The notes under the pieces were generated by a model. It was given only the letters and a program-made list of their open reading frames with translations, had not been told where the DNA came from and searched no databases. Positions 52,310 through 61,261 of a stretch of 64,000 nucleotides of DNA are shown piece after piece (position 1 is the first letter of the stretch; each line of letters starts with the position of its first letter). This DNA is from Nitrospirota bacterium (GTDB taxonomy: Bacteria; Nitrospirota; JACRHL01): contig JAOUFN010000013.1 of assembly GCA_029858285.1 (NCBI GenBank), forward strand, positions 1 to 64,000, given 5' to 3'. Made by a program: the position numbers and the translations under genes.

Positions 52310-55054
52310 CTAGTGTGCCTCCTCCCAGTTGTCCCCCACCCCCACGTCCACCACCAGCGGCACCGCCAGCGTGGCGGCCTGTTCCATTTCGCGGCGCACC
52401 ATGTGGATAAGGGGGTCCACCGCGCGTTGGTCCACCTCGAAGATCAATTCGTCGTGGACCTGAAGCAGCATCTTAGCCGAAATTGCGCCATCCGTCAGGC
52501 GCTGGTCCACGGCCAGCATGGCGCGCTTGATGATGTCGGCGGCGGTGCCCTGAATCACCGTATTGGTGGCGGTGCGTTCCCCGGCGGCGCGAATCTGGGC
52601 GTTGGCGGAGGCCAGTTCCGGAATGGCGCGGCGGCGTCCGTAGAGGGTGGTGACCATGCCGTTGCGGGTGGCCTCCGCCTGGGTGCGCTCGATCCACGCC
52701 TTCACCCCGGAATAGGTGGCGAAGTAGCGCTCGATCATGCCGCGCGCCTCTTTTTGGGACACCCCCACGTCCTGGGCCAGGGAGAACGCCCCCATGCCGT
52801 AAATCAGGCCGAAATTGATGGCCTTTGCCTCGCGCCGCATCTGGTCGGTCACCAGCCCCTCGTGGATGCCGAACACTCCGGCGGCGGTGCGGCGGTGGAT
52901 GTCGCCCCCGGCGTGGAAGGCCTCGATCAGGGCCGCGTCTTCTGCCATGTGCGCCAGCACCCGCAGTTCGATCTGGGAGTAGTCGGCGCTCACCAGCTTG
53001 CAGCCTGGGGGGCAGATGAAGGCGCGGCGAATTTTTTTGCCCTCGTCGGTGCGCACCGGGATGTTCTGCAGGTTGGGCTCCGACGACGACAGCCGCCCGG
53101 TGGCGGCCACCGTCTGGTTGAGGGAGGTGTGCACGCGCCCGGTGTCGGGGTTGACCATCTGCGGCAGGGCGTCCACGTAGGTGCTCTTGAGCTTGGCGAA
53201 CTGGCGCAGGGCGAGGATTTTGGCCGGAAGGGGGTGCTCGCTGGCGAGTTTGGCCAGCACCTCCTCGTCGGTAGAGAGGCCGGTTTTGGTCTTCTTGACC
53301 GGTTTCAGCCCCAGTTTTTCGAACAGGATGACCTGCAACTGCTTGGGGGAGGCGACGTTGAACTCCTCTCCGGCCAGGGCGTGGATGTCCCGCTCCAGGG
53401 CGGTGATCTGCTCCCCCATGTCGCGGCTGATGGCGGCAAGCCAGGGGATGTCCACCAGAAAGCCGGTGGCCTCCATGCGCGCCAGCACCGGGAGCAGGGG
53501 CATTTCCAGGTCGTAAAACAGCTCCTCCAGCCCGTTGTCCTTCAGTTGCGGGGCCAGGGTCTGCTTCAGGCACAGGGCGATTTCCGCATCCTCCGCCGCG
53601 TAGCGGGTGGCCACGTCCACCGCCACCTCGGCGAAGGGTATCTGGCGCGCCCCCTTGCCGGTCACTTCCTCATAGGGGATGGTGCGGTGGTTGAGGTATT
53701 CCAGCGCCAGGTTGTCCAGGCCGTGGCTGCGGCGGTTGGGGGCCAGCAGGTAGGCAGCCAGCATGGTGTCGAAGCGCACCCCGCGCAGGGTGACTCCGGC
53801 GCGGCGCAGCACGTTCAGGTCGTATTTGAGGTTCTGCCCCACCTTGGCGACGGTGTCCGACTCCAGCAGGGGGCGCAGGATGTCCAGGGCGGTCTGCCGG
53901 TCCATTTGCCCGCTGTCCCCGTGCTGTCCCCCGTCGCCCGCGTGGGCCACCGGCACATAAAAACCCTCGCCGGGGGCGAGGGACAGGGCGATGCCGACGA
54001 CGTCGGCCTGCAGCGGATCCAGCCCGGTGGTTTCCAGATCGACGCTGACCTCCCCCAGTGTGGTGGCGCGGGCGGCGATGTGGGCCAGGCGGCGCGGCTC
54101 GGTGACGGTGCGGTAGTCCTTGCCGGCGCTGGCGGCGCTGGCGGTGGGGGCGGCCACGGTGCCGAGCAGGCTGGTAAATTCCAGCTCCCGGTACAGGGCG
54201 GTCAGGGCCTCGGCGTCCGGCTCCCCCACATGGGCGCGGGTGAAGTCCAGCTCCAGGGGCACGTCGGTGTCGATGGTGACCAATTGCCGCGACAGGCGCG
54301 CCAGTTCGGCGTGCTCCCGCACCTTGGCCTGCACCCCTTTGGCCTTGATCTGCTCCACCCCGGCCAGCACCCCCTCCAGGGTGTGGAACTGCTCGATGAG
54401 CTTTTTGGCGGTCACCTCGCCCACGCCGGGGATGCCGGGGACGTTGTCGGAGGTGTCGCCCATCAGCCCCATGACGTCGATCACCCGCTGTGGCTCGACG
54501 CCGAATTTTTCCAGCACCTCGGGGGCGCCGGAGTATTTGTCCTTCATGGCGTCGTAGAGGCGCACGGCGGGGTTGACCAGCTGCATCATGTCCTTGTCGC
54601 CGGAGACGATGGTCACCTGGTAGCCGACGGCCTCGGCGCGCCGCGCCAGGGTACCGATGAGGTCGTCGGCCTCGAAGCCGGAGAGCTCCGCCACCGGGAT
54701 GTTCATGGCCGCCACCAGACGGCGGATGTAGGGCAGCTGCACCACCAGTTCGTCGGGCATTTTCTGGCGTGTGGACTTGTAGTCCGCATAGCGTTCGTGA
54801 CGGAAGTTGCGGCCGGGGGCGTCGAAGCAGGCGATCAGGGCGTCGGGCTGGTGCTCGGCGCGCAGCTTGTTGAGGATGGTGATGAAACCGTACACGGCGT
54901 TGGTGGGCAGCCCGGCGCGGGTGGTGAAGCCGCGCAGGGCAAAGAAAGCGCGGTAGATCTGGGCGCTGGCGTCCAGCAGGTAGAGGCTGGGGCGGGGCGC
55001 GGCGGCGGGTTCGGGCGCGGCGGCAGGCTGGGGGGGGGGGGCAAACGGGTTCAT
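52310..55054 (-). CDS. polA: DNA polymerase I
   Basis: This 914-residue protein has three domains. The N-terminal 5'-3' exonuclease (about 22-300; YLLDASAQIYRAFFAL, CFDAPGRNFRHERYADYKS) is followed by a 3'-5' exonuclease. The latter has intact Exo I DLETTGLD, Exo II NLKYD and Exo III YAAEDAE, so proofreading is likely. The polymerase has motif A DYSQIELRVLAHMAED, motif B RREAKAINFGLIYGMG and motif C QVHDELIFEV. It serves Okazaki maturation and repair. The start at 55054 precedes a Pro/Ala linker. Confidence 0.96.
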   Translation of the reverse strand: MNPFAPPPQPAAAPEPAAAPRPSLYLLDASAQIYRAFFALRGFTTRAGLPTNAVYGFITILNKLRAEHQPDALIACFDAPGRNFRHERYADYKSTRQKMPDELVVQLPYIRRLVAAMNIPVAELSGFEADDLIGTLARRAEAVGYQVTIVSGDKDMMQLVNPAVRLYDAMKDKYSGAPEVLEKFGVEPQRVIDVMGLMGDTSDNVPGIPGVGEVTAKKLIEQFHTLEGVLAGVEQIKAKGVQAKVREHAELARLSRQLVTIDTDVPLELDFTRAHVGEPDAEALTALYRELEFTSLLGTVAAPTASAASAGKDYRTVTEPRRLAHIAARATTLGEVSVDLETTGLDPLQADVVGIALSLAPGEGFYVPVAHAGDGGQHGDSGQMDRQTALDILRPLLESDTVAKVGQNLKYDLNVLRRAGVTLRGVRFDTMLAAYLLAPNRRSHGLDNLALEYLNHRTIPYEEVTGKGARQIPFAEVAVDVATRYAAEDAEIALCLKQTLAPQLKDNGLEELFYDLEMPLLPVLARMEATGFLVDIPWLAAISRDMGEQITALERDIHALAGEEFNVASPKQLQVILFEKLGLKPVKKTKTGLSTDEEVLAKLASEHPLPAKILALRQFAKLKSTYVDALPQMVNPDTGRVHTSLNQTVAATGRLSSSEPNLQNIPVRTDEGKKIRRAFICPPGCKLVSADYSQIELRVLAHMAEDAALIEAFHAGGDIHRRTAAGVFGIHEGLVTDQMRREAKAINFGLIYGMGAFSLAQDVGVSQKEARGMIERYFATYSGVKAWIERTQAEATRNGMVTTLYGRRRAIPELASANAQIRAAGERTATNTVIQGTAADIIKRAMLAVDQRLTDGAISAKMLLQVHDELIFEVDQRAVDPLIHMVRREMEQAATLAVPLVVDVGVGDNWEEAH

Positions 55055-55106
55055 GGGGTGGATGATACGGACCCGGAGGGACGGGGGCAAACTGGCGGCG
55101 GGACGG

Positions 55107-56627
55107 TCAGGCGTGGTCCCCGTCTTCGCCCTCCCCTTCCAGACCGTAGCGGGCCAGCTTGCGGTACAGGGTTTTGCGGTCGATGCCCAGGCGGTGGGCG
55201 GCAACGGTGCGGTGGCCGCCGCAGTCGGCCAGCACCTTGAGGATGTAGTGCCGTTCCAGCGCATCCAGACTCAGGGTGCCCGCCAGCGCCGCGGCGGGCA
55301 GCATCCCGGTGGCGGGGGGGGGGCTTGTCGCGGATTCCCTGTCCGGCGCGTCCCCCGCCGCTCCGGGGGGCGCGTCGGTGTGGCGGCGCAGGGGGTGGGG
55401 GGATTCCGGCGGGACCATGGGCAAATCCTCGGCGCCGATGCGCGGACCCCGGCACAGGATCACCGCCCGCTCCAGGGCGTTGGCCAGTTCGCGGATGTTG
55501 CCCGGCCAGGGGTGCGCGGCCAGTTGCTCCAGGGCGGCGGACTCCAGCCCCGCCACGGGTTTGCCGTTGTCGTGGGCAAAGCGCGCCACCAGTGCCTCCG
55601 CCAGCAGGGGGATGTCCTCGGTCCGTTGGCGCAGGGGCGGCAGGTGGATGGGGATGACGTTAAGGCGCCAGTACAGGTCGTCACGGAAGCGGCCCGCCTC
55701 CACGGCGGCCTTGAGGTCGGTGTTGGTGGCGGCGACGATGCGCACGTCCACGGGGATCTCGCGGGTGTCCCCCAGGCGCCGCACCACCCGCTCCTGCAGG
55801 ACGCGCAGCAGCTTGCCCTGTAAAATCAGGGGGATTTCCCCCACCTCGTCCAGAAACAGGGTGCCGCCGGCGGCGTGCTCGAACAGCCCCTTGCGGTCCT
55901 CGCGGGCATCGGTGTAGGCCCCCTTGCGGGCGCCGAACAGTTCGCCCTCCATGAGGGATTCGGGAATCGCCGCGCAGTTGACCGGCACCAGGGGGCCGCC
56001 GCGGCGGGATTCGGCATGCAGGGCGCGGGCGGCCATTTCCTTGCCGGTACCGGATTCGCCGGTGAGCAGCACGCTGGCGGGGCTGGCCGCCACCTGACGG
56101 ATGTGGTCGAACACCCGGCGCATGGCGGCCGAGGCGCCGAGCATGCCGTGAAAGCGGCTGTCCGGCCCCCCCGCCAGCCGCCGCAACTGGTTTTTGAGGC
56201 CGATTTTTTCGGCGGCGCGCCGCACCACCGCGAGGATCGCCTCGGTCTTGAACGGTTTGGTGATGTAGTCGTAAGCGCCGCCCTGAATCGCCTCGATGGC
56301 GGTGTCGATGGAGCCGAAGGCGGTGATCATCACCACGTCGGTGCGGGGGTGGGCGGCACGGATTTCGGCCAATAACTCCATGCCGCTCATGCCGTGCATG
56401 CGCAGGTCGGTGATGACCAGCGGAAAATGCACCGAGTTCATCATCCACAGGGCCTCCCGCCCGCCCTGGGCGGTGCGCGCGGTGTAGCCCTCGTGGCCGA
56501 GGATTTCGGCCAGCAGTTCGGCCATTTCCGGGTCGTCGTCCACCACCAGCACGCGCAGGGTGAGGGGTTCGGCCTGCGGGTGGTCTCCGGCCGGGGGCAG
56601 GGGAAAGGGCGGGGTGGCCGCGCTCAT
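55107..56627 (-). CDS. Sigma-54-dependent response regulator (NtrC family)
   Basis: This 506-residue protein has a receiver (about 24-140; phosphoacceptor Asp about 74 in VITDLRM, Thr in ITAF, Lys in YITKP), an AAA+ domain (Walker A GESGTGKE about 190-197, Walker [12 protein letters not shown]), and a C-terminal Fis HTH ([17 protein letters not shown]). The sigma-54 contact loop, normally GAFTGA, reads GAYTDA (about 236-241). It overlaps the kinase gene upstream by 4 bases (ATGA). Likely activator of RpoN promoters. Confidence 0.93.
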   Translation of the reverse strand: MSAATPPFPLPPAGDHPQAEPLTLRVLVVDDDPEMAELLAEILGHEGYTARTAQGGREALWMMNSVHFPLVITDLRMHGMSGMELLAEIRAAHPRTDVVMITAFGSIDTAIEAIQGGAYDYITKPFKTEAILAVVRRAAEKIGLKNQLRRLAGGPDSRFHGMLGASAAMRRVFDHIRQVAASPASVLLTGESGTGKEMAARALHAESRRGGPLVPVNCAAIPESLMEGELFGARKGAYTDAREDRKGLFEHAAGGTLFLDEVGEIPLILQGKLLRVLQERVVRRLGDTREIPVDVRIVAATNTDLKAAVEAGRFRDDLYWRLNVIPIHLPPLRQRTEDIPLLAEALVARFAHDNGKPVAGLESAALEQLAAHPWPGNIRELANALERAVILCRGPRIGAEDLPMVPPESPHPLRRHTDAPPGAAGDAPDRESATSPPPATGMLPAAALAGTLSLDALERHYILKVLADCGGHRTVAAHRLGIDRKTLYRKLARYGLEGEGEDGDHA

Positions 56628-58513
56628 GGGGTGGTCTCCTCTGGCGGTGGCGGCGTGGCGCGGGCCGCTGGCGGACCGGTCCGGGATTCTCCCGGAGTCT
56701 CGCCCGGAGTTTCGCCCTGGGGCAGATAGACGGCAAAAACGGCGCCCCTTCCCGGCTGGCTGTCCACCTCGATCCAGCCATCATGGGCGGTGACGATGCC
56801 GTGGCACACGGTCAGCCCCATGCCGGTGCCCTTGCCCGGTTCCTTGGTGGTGAAGAAGGGGTCGAAAATGTGGGCGCGCACCGCTTCGTTCATGCCGGGG
56901 CCGGTGTCGGCCACCTCCAGCCGCACCCACGGGGTGGCGCCGCGTTCCGCCACGCACAGGGTGCGGGCGCTGACGGTGATGGCGCCGCCGCTGACCAGCG
57001 CGTGCTGGGCGTTGACCAGCAGGTTCATGGCCACCTGCTGCACCTGATCCGGGTCGGCCAGCAGGTGCAGGTCGTCGGGGATGTCCAGCCGGAGCACAAT
57101 ACCGGCGCGTTCCAGGGGGTGGGCGAGCAGGTCGGCGACCCCCGACAGCACCGCCGCCAGTTGCACGTGGCGGCGCTCCGGCGGGCGCTTGCGGGCAAAC
57201 ACCAGCATCTGCTGAACGATGCCCGAGATGCGGTCGATCTGGGCCACGATGCGCTCCAGGTGGCGGCGCAGGGCGTCGTCCTCGGGCAGCTTTTTGAGGA
57301 CAAATTCGGCGCGGCCGCTGATGACGTTGAGGGGGGTGCCGATCTCGTGGGCGAGGCCCGCCGCAAGCTGGCCGATGGTGGCGAGCTTTTCGGCGTGCTG
57401 CAACTGCTCCGTCAGGCGCGCCTGTTCGGTGCGGTCGTCCACCGCCAGCACCGCGCCGAACACCGCGCCGGAGGGGTCGAGCAGGGCGCGGCCGCGCACG
57501 TCCAGCACGCGCTCGCCCACCCGTTCCGCCCGGTGACGCAGGCCGGGCAGGGAGAACTGGCGGGCTTCCCCGGCCAGCAGGGCGTGGCTGGCCGCCACCA
57601 CCTCGCGGGGCAGCACCAGGGGGCTGAGACCGGCCAGGGGGCGGCCCACGGCCTCCTCCGGGGGCACCGCGTAACGCATGGCCATGGCCGCGTTCCAGGT
57701 GGTGACGGTGCCGTCCGGGTCCAGCCCCACCACACCGCTGAAAATGTTCTGCACGATGCTGCGTTCGTACTCCCGCTCCCGCACCAGTTCGGAGGTCTGG
57801 CCCTGAATGGTGGCGGCCATGTCGTTGAAGCGCCCGGCCAGCAGGCCGATCTCCCCCGGCTCGGGGTGCTGGTGGCGCGCGGCGCGGTCGCCTTCGCCAA
57901 AGCGCTGCACGGTGCGGGTCAGGCGCGCCAGGGGAAACGCCACGTTGAGGCGCGACAAGTGCGAGACGATCAGCAGCAGGGCCAGGGTGATCACCGCCAC
58001 CATGGCGATGTCCACGTTGCGGGTGCGGAACAGGGCGGCGTCCTCTTCGGCCCCGGCCAGCATCAGGGTGAGGTGTTTGTGGCCCCCCAGCGGGGCGGTG
58101 TAGATCAGGGCGGGGGGGCGGGAGTTGGGCAAGAAGCGGTGTTGGGGCAGGTCTGCCGTCTGCCCGGCCGCTTGCCCGCCGGATGCGGTGTTGACCATCC
58201 GGGCGTCGGCGGCGGGGTCGGCGGTGGCGCCGGGGCCGGGCCACTCCGCCAGGGTCTCCCCGGCGGCGTCGGTGATGCGCAGCCACACCAGCCCCGCGTC
58301 ACCGGAGGCCGCCTGGGCGACGTGGGCCAGTTGCTCCGGGCCAAGACCGCTGGTGTGGGCTGCGGCGAGGATATCGGCAAGCTCCCCGGCATGGCGCAGC
58401 AGGGCCGCGCGCACATAGCGCCCCTGCTCCAGCAGGTAGTAGGAGCCGTAGCCGATGCCCACCAGCACCAGCACGGCGCCCACACCGATGGTGAGTTTGG
58501 TGCCGACCCGCAT
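56624..58513 (-). CDS. Membrane sensor histidine kinase
   Basis: This 629-residue kinase has TM1 (about 7-28), a periplasmic sensor region (about 29-160), TM2 (about 163-183), HAMP, and a PAS domain (about 240-350). A HisKA with GLAHEIGTPLN (His phosphoacceptor about 390) follows. The HATPase has N-box MNLLVNAQHAL, then DTGPGM and GKGTGMGL. The C-terminal tail repeats PGETPGE. It overlaps the NtrC-type regulator gene, so they form one two-component system. The signal is unknown; neighbours suggest redox. Confidence 0.93.
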   Translation of the reverse strand: MRVGTKLTIGVGAVLVLVGIGYGSYYLLEQGRYVRAALLRHAGELADILAAAHTSGLGPEQLAHVAQAASGDAGLVWLRITDAAGETLAEWPGPGATADPAADARMVNTASGGQAAGQTADLPQHRFLPNSRPPALIYTAPLGGHKHLTLMLAGAEEDAALFRTRNVDIAMVAVITLALLLIVSHLSRLNVAFPLARLTRTVQRFGEGDRAARHQHPEPGEIGLLAGRFNDMAATIQGQTSELVREREYERSIVQNIFSGVVGLDPDGTVTTWNAAMAMRYAVPPEEAVGRPLAGLSPLVLPREVVAASHALLAGEARQFSLPGLRHRAERVGERVLDVRGRALLDPSGAVFGAVLAVDDRTEQARLTEQLQHAEKLATIGQLAAGLAHEIGTPLNVISGRAEFVLKKLPEDDALRRHLERIVAQIDRISGIVQQMLVFARKRPPERRHVQLAAVLSGVADLLAHPLERAGIVLRLDIPDDLHLLADPDQVQQVAMNLLVNAQHALVSGGAITVSARTLCVAERGATPWVRLEVADTGPGMNEAVRAHIFDPFFTTKEPGKGTGMGLTVCHGIVTAHDGWIEVDSQPGRGAVFAVYLPQGETPGETPGESRTGPPAARATPPPPEETTP

Positions 58514-58572
58514 TGGGGCAGTTTACCCCTTTTTATGGCCGGGTCGCGCCGGATATCGGGACGTCGGGGGCG

Positions 58573-58956
58573 CTAGCGGCCGGCGGGGCGCGGGGTGTGG
58601 ATCAGGTCGCGGATGGAGACGATGCCGCGAATCTCCCCCTCGACGGTCACCAGCAGGTGGCGAATGCCCTCCCGGTCCATGCGCTCGCGGGCCTCGCGCA
58701 GGCCGGTGCCGCCCTCCATGGTGATGAGGGGCGTGGACATGATCTCGGCCATTTGCCGGGTGTCCGGATCCAGGCCGGGGGCCAGCACGCGGGTGACCAT
58801 GTCGTGCTCGGTGACCACACCGACGATCTGATGGTCGCGCTCCACCGCCAGACAGCCGAGGCGGCGGTCGGTCATCAGGCGCGCGGCGGCGCGGATGGTG
58901 GTGTCGGCATCCACCCGCACCAGGTTGGAGGCCATGATGTCCTGCAGGCGCAGCAT
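58573..58956 (-). CDS. CBS-domain pair protein (first of two)
   Basis: This 127-residue protein is just two CBS motifs. The first runs from MLRLQDIMASNLVRVDADTTI through GVVTEHDMV; the second runs from MSTPLITMEGG through GIVSIRDLIH. Such Bateman modules bind adenosine nucleotides and act as energy or redox sensors. It lies 59 bases upstream of the kinase gene and just past the cytochrome terminator. It resembles the CBS protein at 60058 in layout and ending (VSIRDLIH). Confidence 0.88.
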   Translation of the reverse strand: MLRLQDIMASNLVRVDADTTIRAAARLMTDRRLGCLAVERDHQIVGVVTEHDMVTRVLAPGLDPDTRQMAEIMSTPLITMEGGTGLREARERMDREGIRHLLVTVEGEIRGIVSIRDLIHTPRPAGR

Positions 58957-58977
58957 GGGGTTGTTCCGGAATGGGGG

Positions 58978-59033
58978 AAAATGAAAAGGCGCGCCACCGG
59001 GTCCGGGATCAACCCAGGTCCCGGTGGCGCGCC
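58978..59033 (-). terminator. Rho-independent terminator after the di-haem cytochrome c gene
   Basis: A perfect 14-bp stem (GGCGCGCCACCGGG / CCCGGTGGCGCGCC) with an 18-base loop is followed on the minus strand by TTTTCATTTT. It separates the cytochrome unit from the CBS-kinase-regulator unit. Confidence 0.82.
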
Positions 59034-59050
59034 GTCGTTTGACCGTCCGA

Positions 59051-59941
59051 CTACTGGCGTCCGCGTCCGCCCTTTTCGTGGCTGCTCACGGGGGTGGTGC
59101 GCAGGCTCCAGATGTAGGCCACGATGGCGTCCAGTTCGTCCTTGGTGAGGCGGTTGCCCCAGGGCGGCATGGGGATGGGGTTGCCCTTGGCCTGGGGATC
59201 GCGCTCCGGCGCGCGACCGGTGGTGATTACCCAGCGCACCCCGTCGTCCACCGGGTAGCGGCGCACAAAGGCGTCCTCGTCCCAGGAAGGCACGTACTTG
59301 CGCACGGCGTTGGGGTTGTCCATGCCCTGACGGCCGCCGAGGCCGTGACAGTGCAGACACCCCAGGTGCTCCACCAGCCCCTGCCCCTGAGCCACCAGGG
59401 GGTTGTTGCCGGGGGTGCGGCTGGTGTGCTCGGCGGGGGGCTGGGTGTTGCGGATCTGATCCGCCATCAGCAGCCGCTGGTCCTCGCCCTCGCCGCCCAC
59501 CTCGCGCCCCTGACCACCTTTTTTGTGGCTGTTGGCCGGGGTGGTGCGCAGGCTCCAGATGTAGGCGATGATGGCCTCGGTCTCTTCCTTGGTCAGGCGG
59601 TTGCCCCAGGGCGGCATGGGAATCGGGTTGCCCTTGGCCTGGGTGTCCTTTTCAGGAAAACGCCCCTGCTGGATGACCCGCCGCACGCCTTCCGGGTTGG
59701 GGTACTTTTTGACAAAAGCCTCTTCGTCCCAGGCCGGGACGTACTTGCGCACGGCGTTGGGGTTGTCCAGCCCCTGGCGCCCGCCAAGCCCGTGGCAGTA
59801 AAGGCAGCCGAGGTGGTCGACCAGGTCTCCACCGAGTTTGACCGGATCGTTCTCCACCGCCGCCGCAGGGCCCGGGGTGCCGGTCAGCCAATAGCCGACC
59901 AGCACCGCCAGGGCGACGGCCAGGGCACGGAAACGCTGCAT
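59051..59941 (-). CDS. Exported di-haem cytochrome c made of two duplicated domains
   Basis: This 296-residue protein has a signal peptide (LAVLVGYWLTGTPGPAAA) and two haem c motifs, CLYCH (about 46-50) and CLHCH (about 195-199). Each is followed by GLGGRQG(L/M)DNPNAVRKYVP and later by an identical NPIPMPPWGNRLTK stretch. That stretch probably supplies the axial Met. The halves (about 43-145 and 192-296) are close duplicates of a class I cytochrome c. A periplasmic electron carrier; the redox partner is not visible. ATG follows GGAGG by 7 bases. Confidence 0.92.
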   Translation of the reverse strand: MQRFRALAVALAVLVGYWLTGTPGPAAAVENDPVKLGGDLVDHLGCLYCHGLGGRQGLDNPNAVRKYVPAWDEEAFVKKYPNPEGVRRVIQQGRFPEKDTQAKGNPIPMPPWGNRLTKEETEAIIAYIWSLRTTPANSHKKGGQGREVGGEGEDQRLLMADQIRNTQPPAEHTSRTPGNNPLVAQGQGLVEHLGCLHCHGLGGRQGMDNPNAVRKYVPSWDEDAFVRRYPVDDGVRWVITTGRAPERDPQAKGNPIPMPPWGNRLTKDELDAIVAYIWSLRTTPVSSHEKGGRGRQ

Positions 59942-60057
59942 GATGTGACCTCCTCTCCTTGGGTCCGAACCAGAACCGAAATCCCTCCGGGAGACCTTCC
60001 ACAAGCCCCTCCGGTGGCGCATCCGGCAGTGGGCCCGGAGCAAAGCCGGGGTAAATC

Positions 60058-60459
60058 CTATACCCAGGAGGTGCCGCGTTCAAAGTGTTCATACGGATGA
60101 ATCAGGTCACGGATCGACACCATGCCTACAAAATCATCACCGTCGGTGACCCCCAGGTGCAGCACCCGGCGCTGGTCCATCAGCTCCTGGGCCTGGTAGA
60201 TATTGGCCCGCAGGTCCACGGTGATGAGCGGCGCGGACATGACCTCCTGGGCGGTGGTGACGTAGGGCACGCGGTCGCCGCCCACCACCTTGCGCACGAT
60301 GTCGCTCTCGGTGACGATGCCCACCTTGCGGCCTTCGTCGTCGCAGATGAACACGCTGCCGATGCGTTTTTCCTTCATGATGTCCGCCAGCTCACGCACC
60401 GAGGTGTCGGCGTGGGCGGTGATGACGTGGCGGGTAAGTACGTCCTTGACGATCAACAT
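60058..60459 (-). CDS. CBS-domain pair protein (second of two)
   Basis: This 133-residue protein has two CBS motifs: VKDVLTRHVITAHADTSV through GIVTESDIV, then VMSAPLITVDLRANI through GMVSIRDLIHPYEHF. It probably senses adenine nucleotides. It sits between the stand-alone receiver (29 bases upstream) and the di-haem cytochrome c, all on one strand, so it likely belongs to the same transcription unit. Confidence 0.88.
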   Translation of the reverse strand: MLIVKDVLTRHVITAHADTSVRELADIMKEKRIGSVFICDDEGRKVGIVTESDIVRKVVGGDRVPYVTTAQEVMSAPLITVDLRANIYQAQELMDQRRVLHLGVTDGDDFVGMVSIRDLIHPYEHFERGTSWV

Positions 60460-60488
60460 GGCTCATTCTCCTTCTTTGGTGTACGGGT

Positions 60489-60902
60489 TCACGGTTTTGG
60501 CCTGTGCGGGGGGCCGGGGTTGTCCGCCGCGAGGATCGCGGCCACCTCCGCCAGCAGTTGCTGCATGGCGACGGGCTTGGTCAGGTAGCTGTCCACGCGC
60601 AGGTCCTGGGCGCGGCAAAAACTGGCCCAGTCGCCGAACGCGGTGAGGATGATGAAGTGCAGGTCCGGCAGGGTGGCGCGCACCTCTTCCAGCAGTTCCA
60701 GGCCGCTGGCGGTGGGCATGGACAGGTCGGAGACCACCAGCCGGGGCGGGTTGTCGCGGATTACCGCCAGCGCCTCCTCCGGCCCGCTGGCCGAGGTGGC
60801 CCGGTAGCCGGCGTCGGTGAGCACCGTCACCAGCAGGTCGGTCATTTCCGCGTCGTCGTCCACCACCAGAACGGACACGGGTTTGTTTTCCATTGCGGAC
60901 AT
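60489..60902 (-). CDS. Stand-alone receiver-domain response regulator
   Basis: This 137-residue CheY-like receiver has no output domain. Acidic pocket VVDDDAEM, phosphoacceptor Asp in VVSDLSMP, Thr in LTAF and Lys in YLTKPVA are all present. It may pass phosphate or bind a partner such as the kinase at 56624. It resembles the receiver of the NtrC-type protein in the window. First gene of receiver-CBS-cytochrome; ATG at 60893 is an alternative start. Confidence 0.88.
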   Translation of the reverse strand: MSAMENKPVSVLVVDDDAEMTDLLVTVLTDAGYRATSASGPEEALAVIRDNPPRLVVSDLSMPTASGLELLEEVRATLPDLHFIILTAFGDWASFCRAQDLRVDSYLTKPVAMQQLLAEVAAILAADNPGPPHRPKP

Positions 60903-60929
60903 GGGTTTCTGTCTCCTGGTTTCATACAG

Positions 60930-60945
60930 TCCAATAAGCGTGCCG
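60930..60945 (-). promoter_or_regulatory. Possible sigma-54-like promoter of the receiver-CBS-cytochrome unit
   Basis: Minus strand CGGCACGCTTATTGGA fits the -24 half of TGGCACG-N4-TTGCW, but the -12 has GG where GC is expected. It lies 28 bases before the receiver ATG. Weak, but a sigma-54 activator is encoded nearby. Confidence 0.25.
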
Positions 60946-61173
60946 CAGGCATGGCGTGGACAGCATGGGGACGAAAAAAGTAAAAATACAGCGTTTTCGT
61001 TTGGTTATCATGAGGCCCGTGTGATTTGATGAGGCGGCGACGGTGGAATGAAGGGGGGGATGGGGCATTTTGACCGGGGCGAAACGCCCCGCGAAGGGGG
61101 TGTGACGAGGCGTTATGCCCCATCGGAAGTCATGACGCAGGTATGACGATTCGTGTAGAGTGAATCTGCGTGA

Positions 61174-61205
61174 TGTCGTTGTGTCGTTGTGTCGTTGTGT
61201 CGTCA
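61174..61205. repeat. 8-base tandem repeat, almost four copies
   Basis: TGTCGTTG is repeated three times (61174-61197), followed by TGTCGTCA. It lies in the leader between the likely promoter region and the FNR-type gene. The rest of the 60903-61261 gap shows no gene. A weak ATGACG-N18-TAGAGT pair (61132-61161) could be the promoter. Confidence 0.9.
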
Positions 61206-61261
61206 CGGTGTCTCCCGTGGGGAGGGGGGGCGCCGGAAGCGGTGGAGGAGCGCTCAGCACC

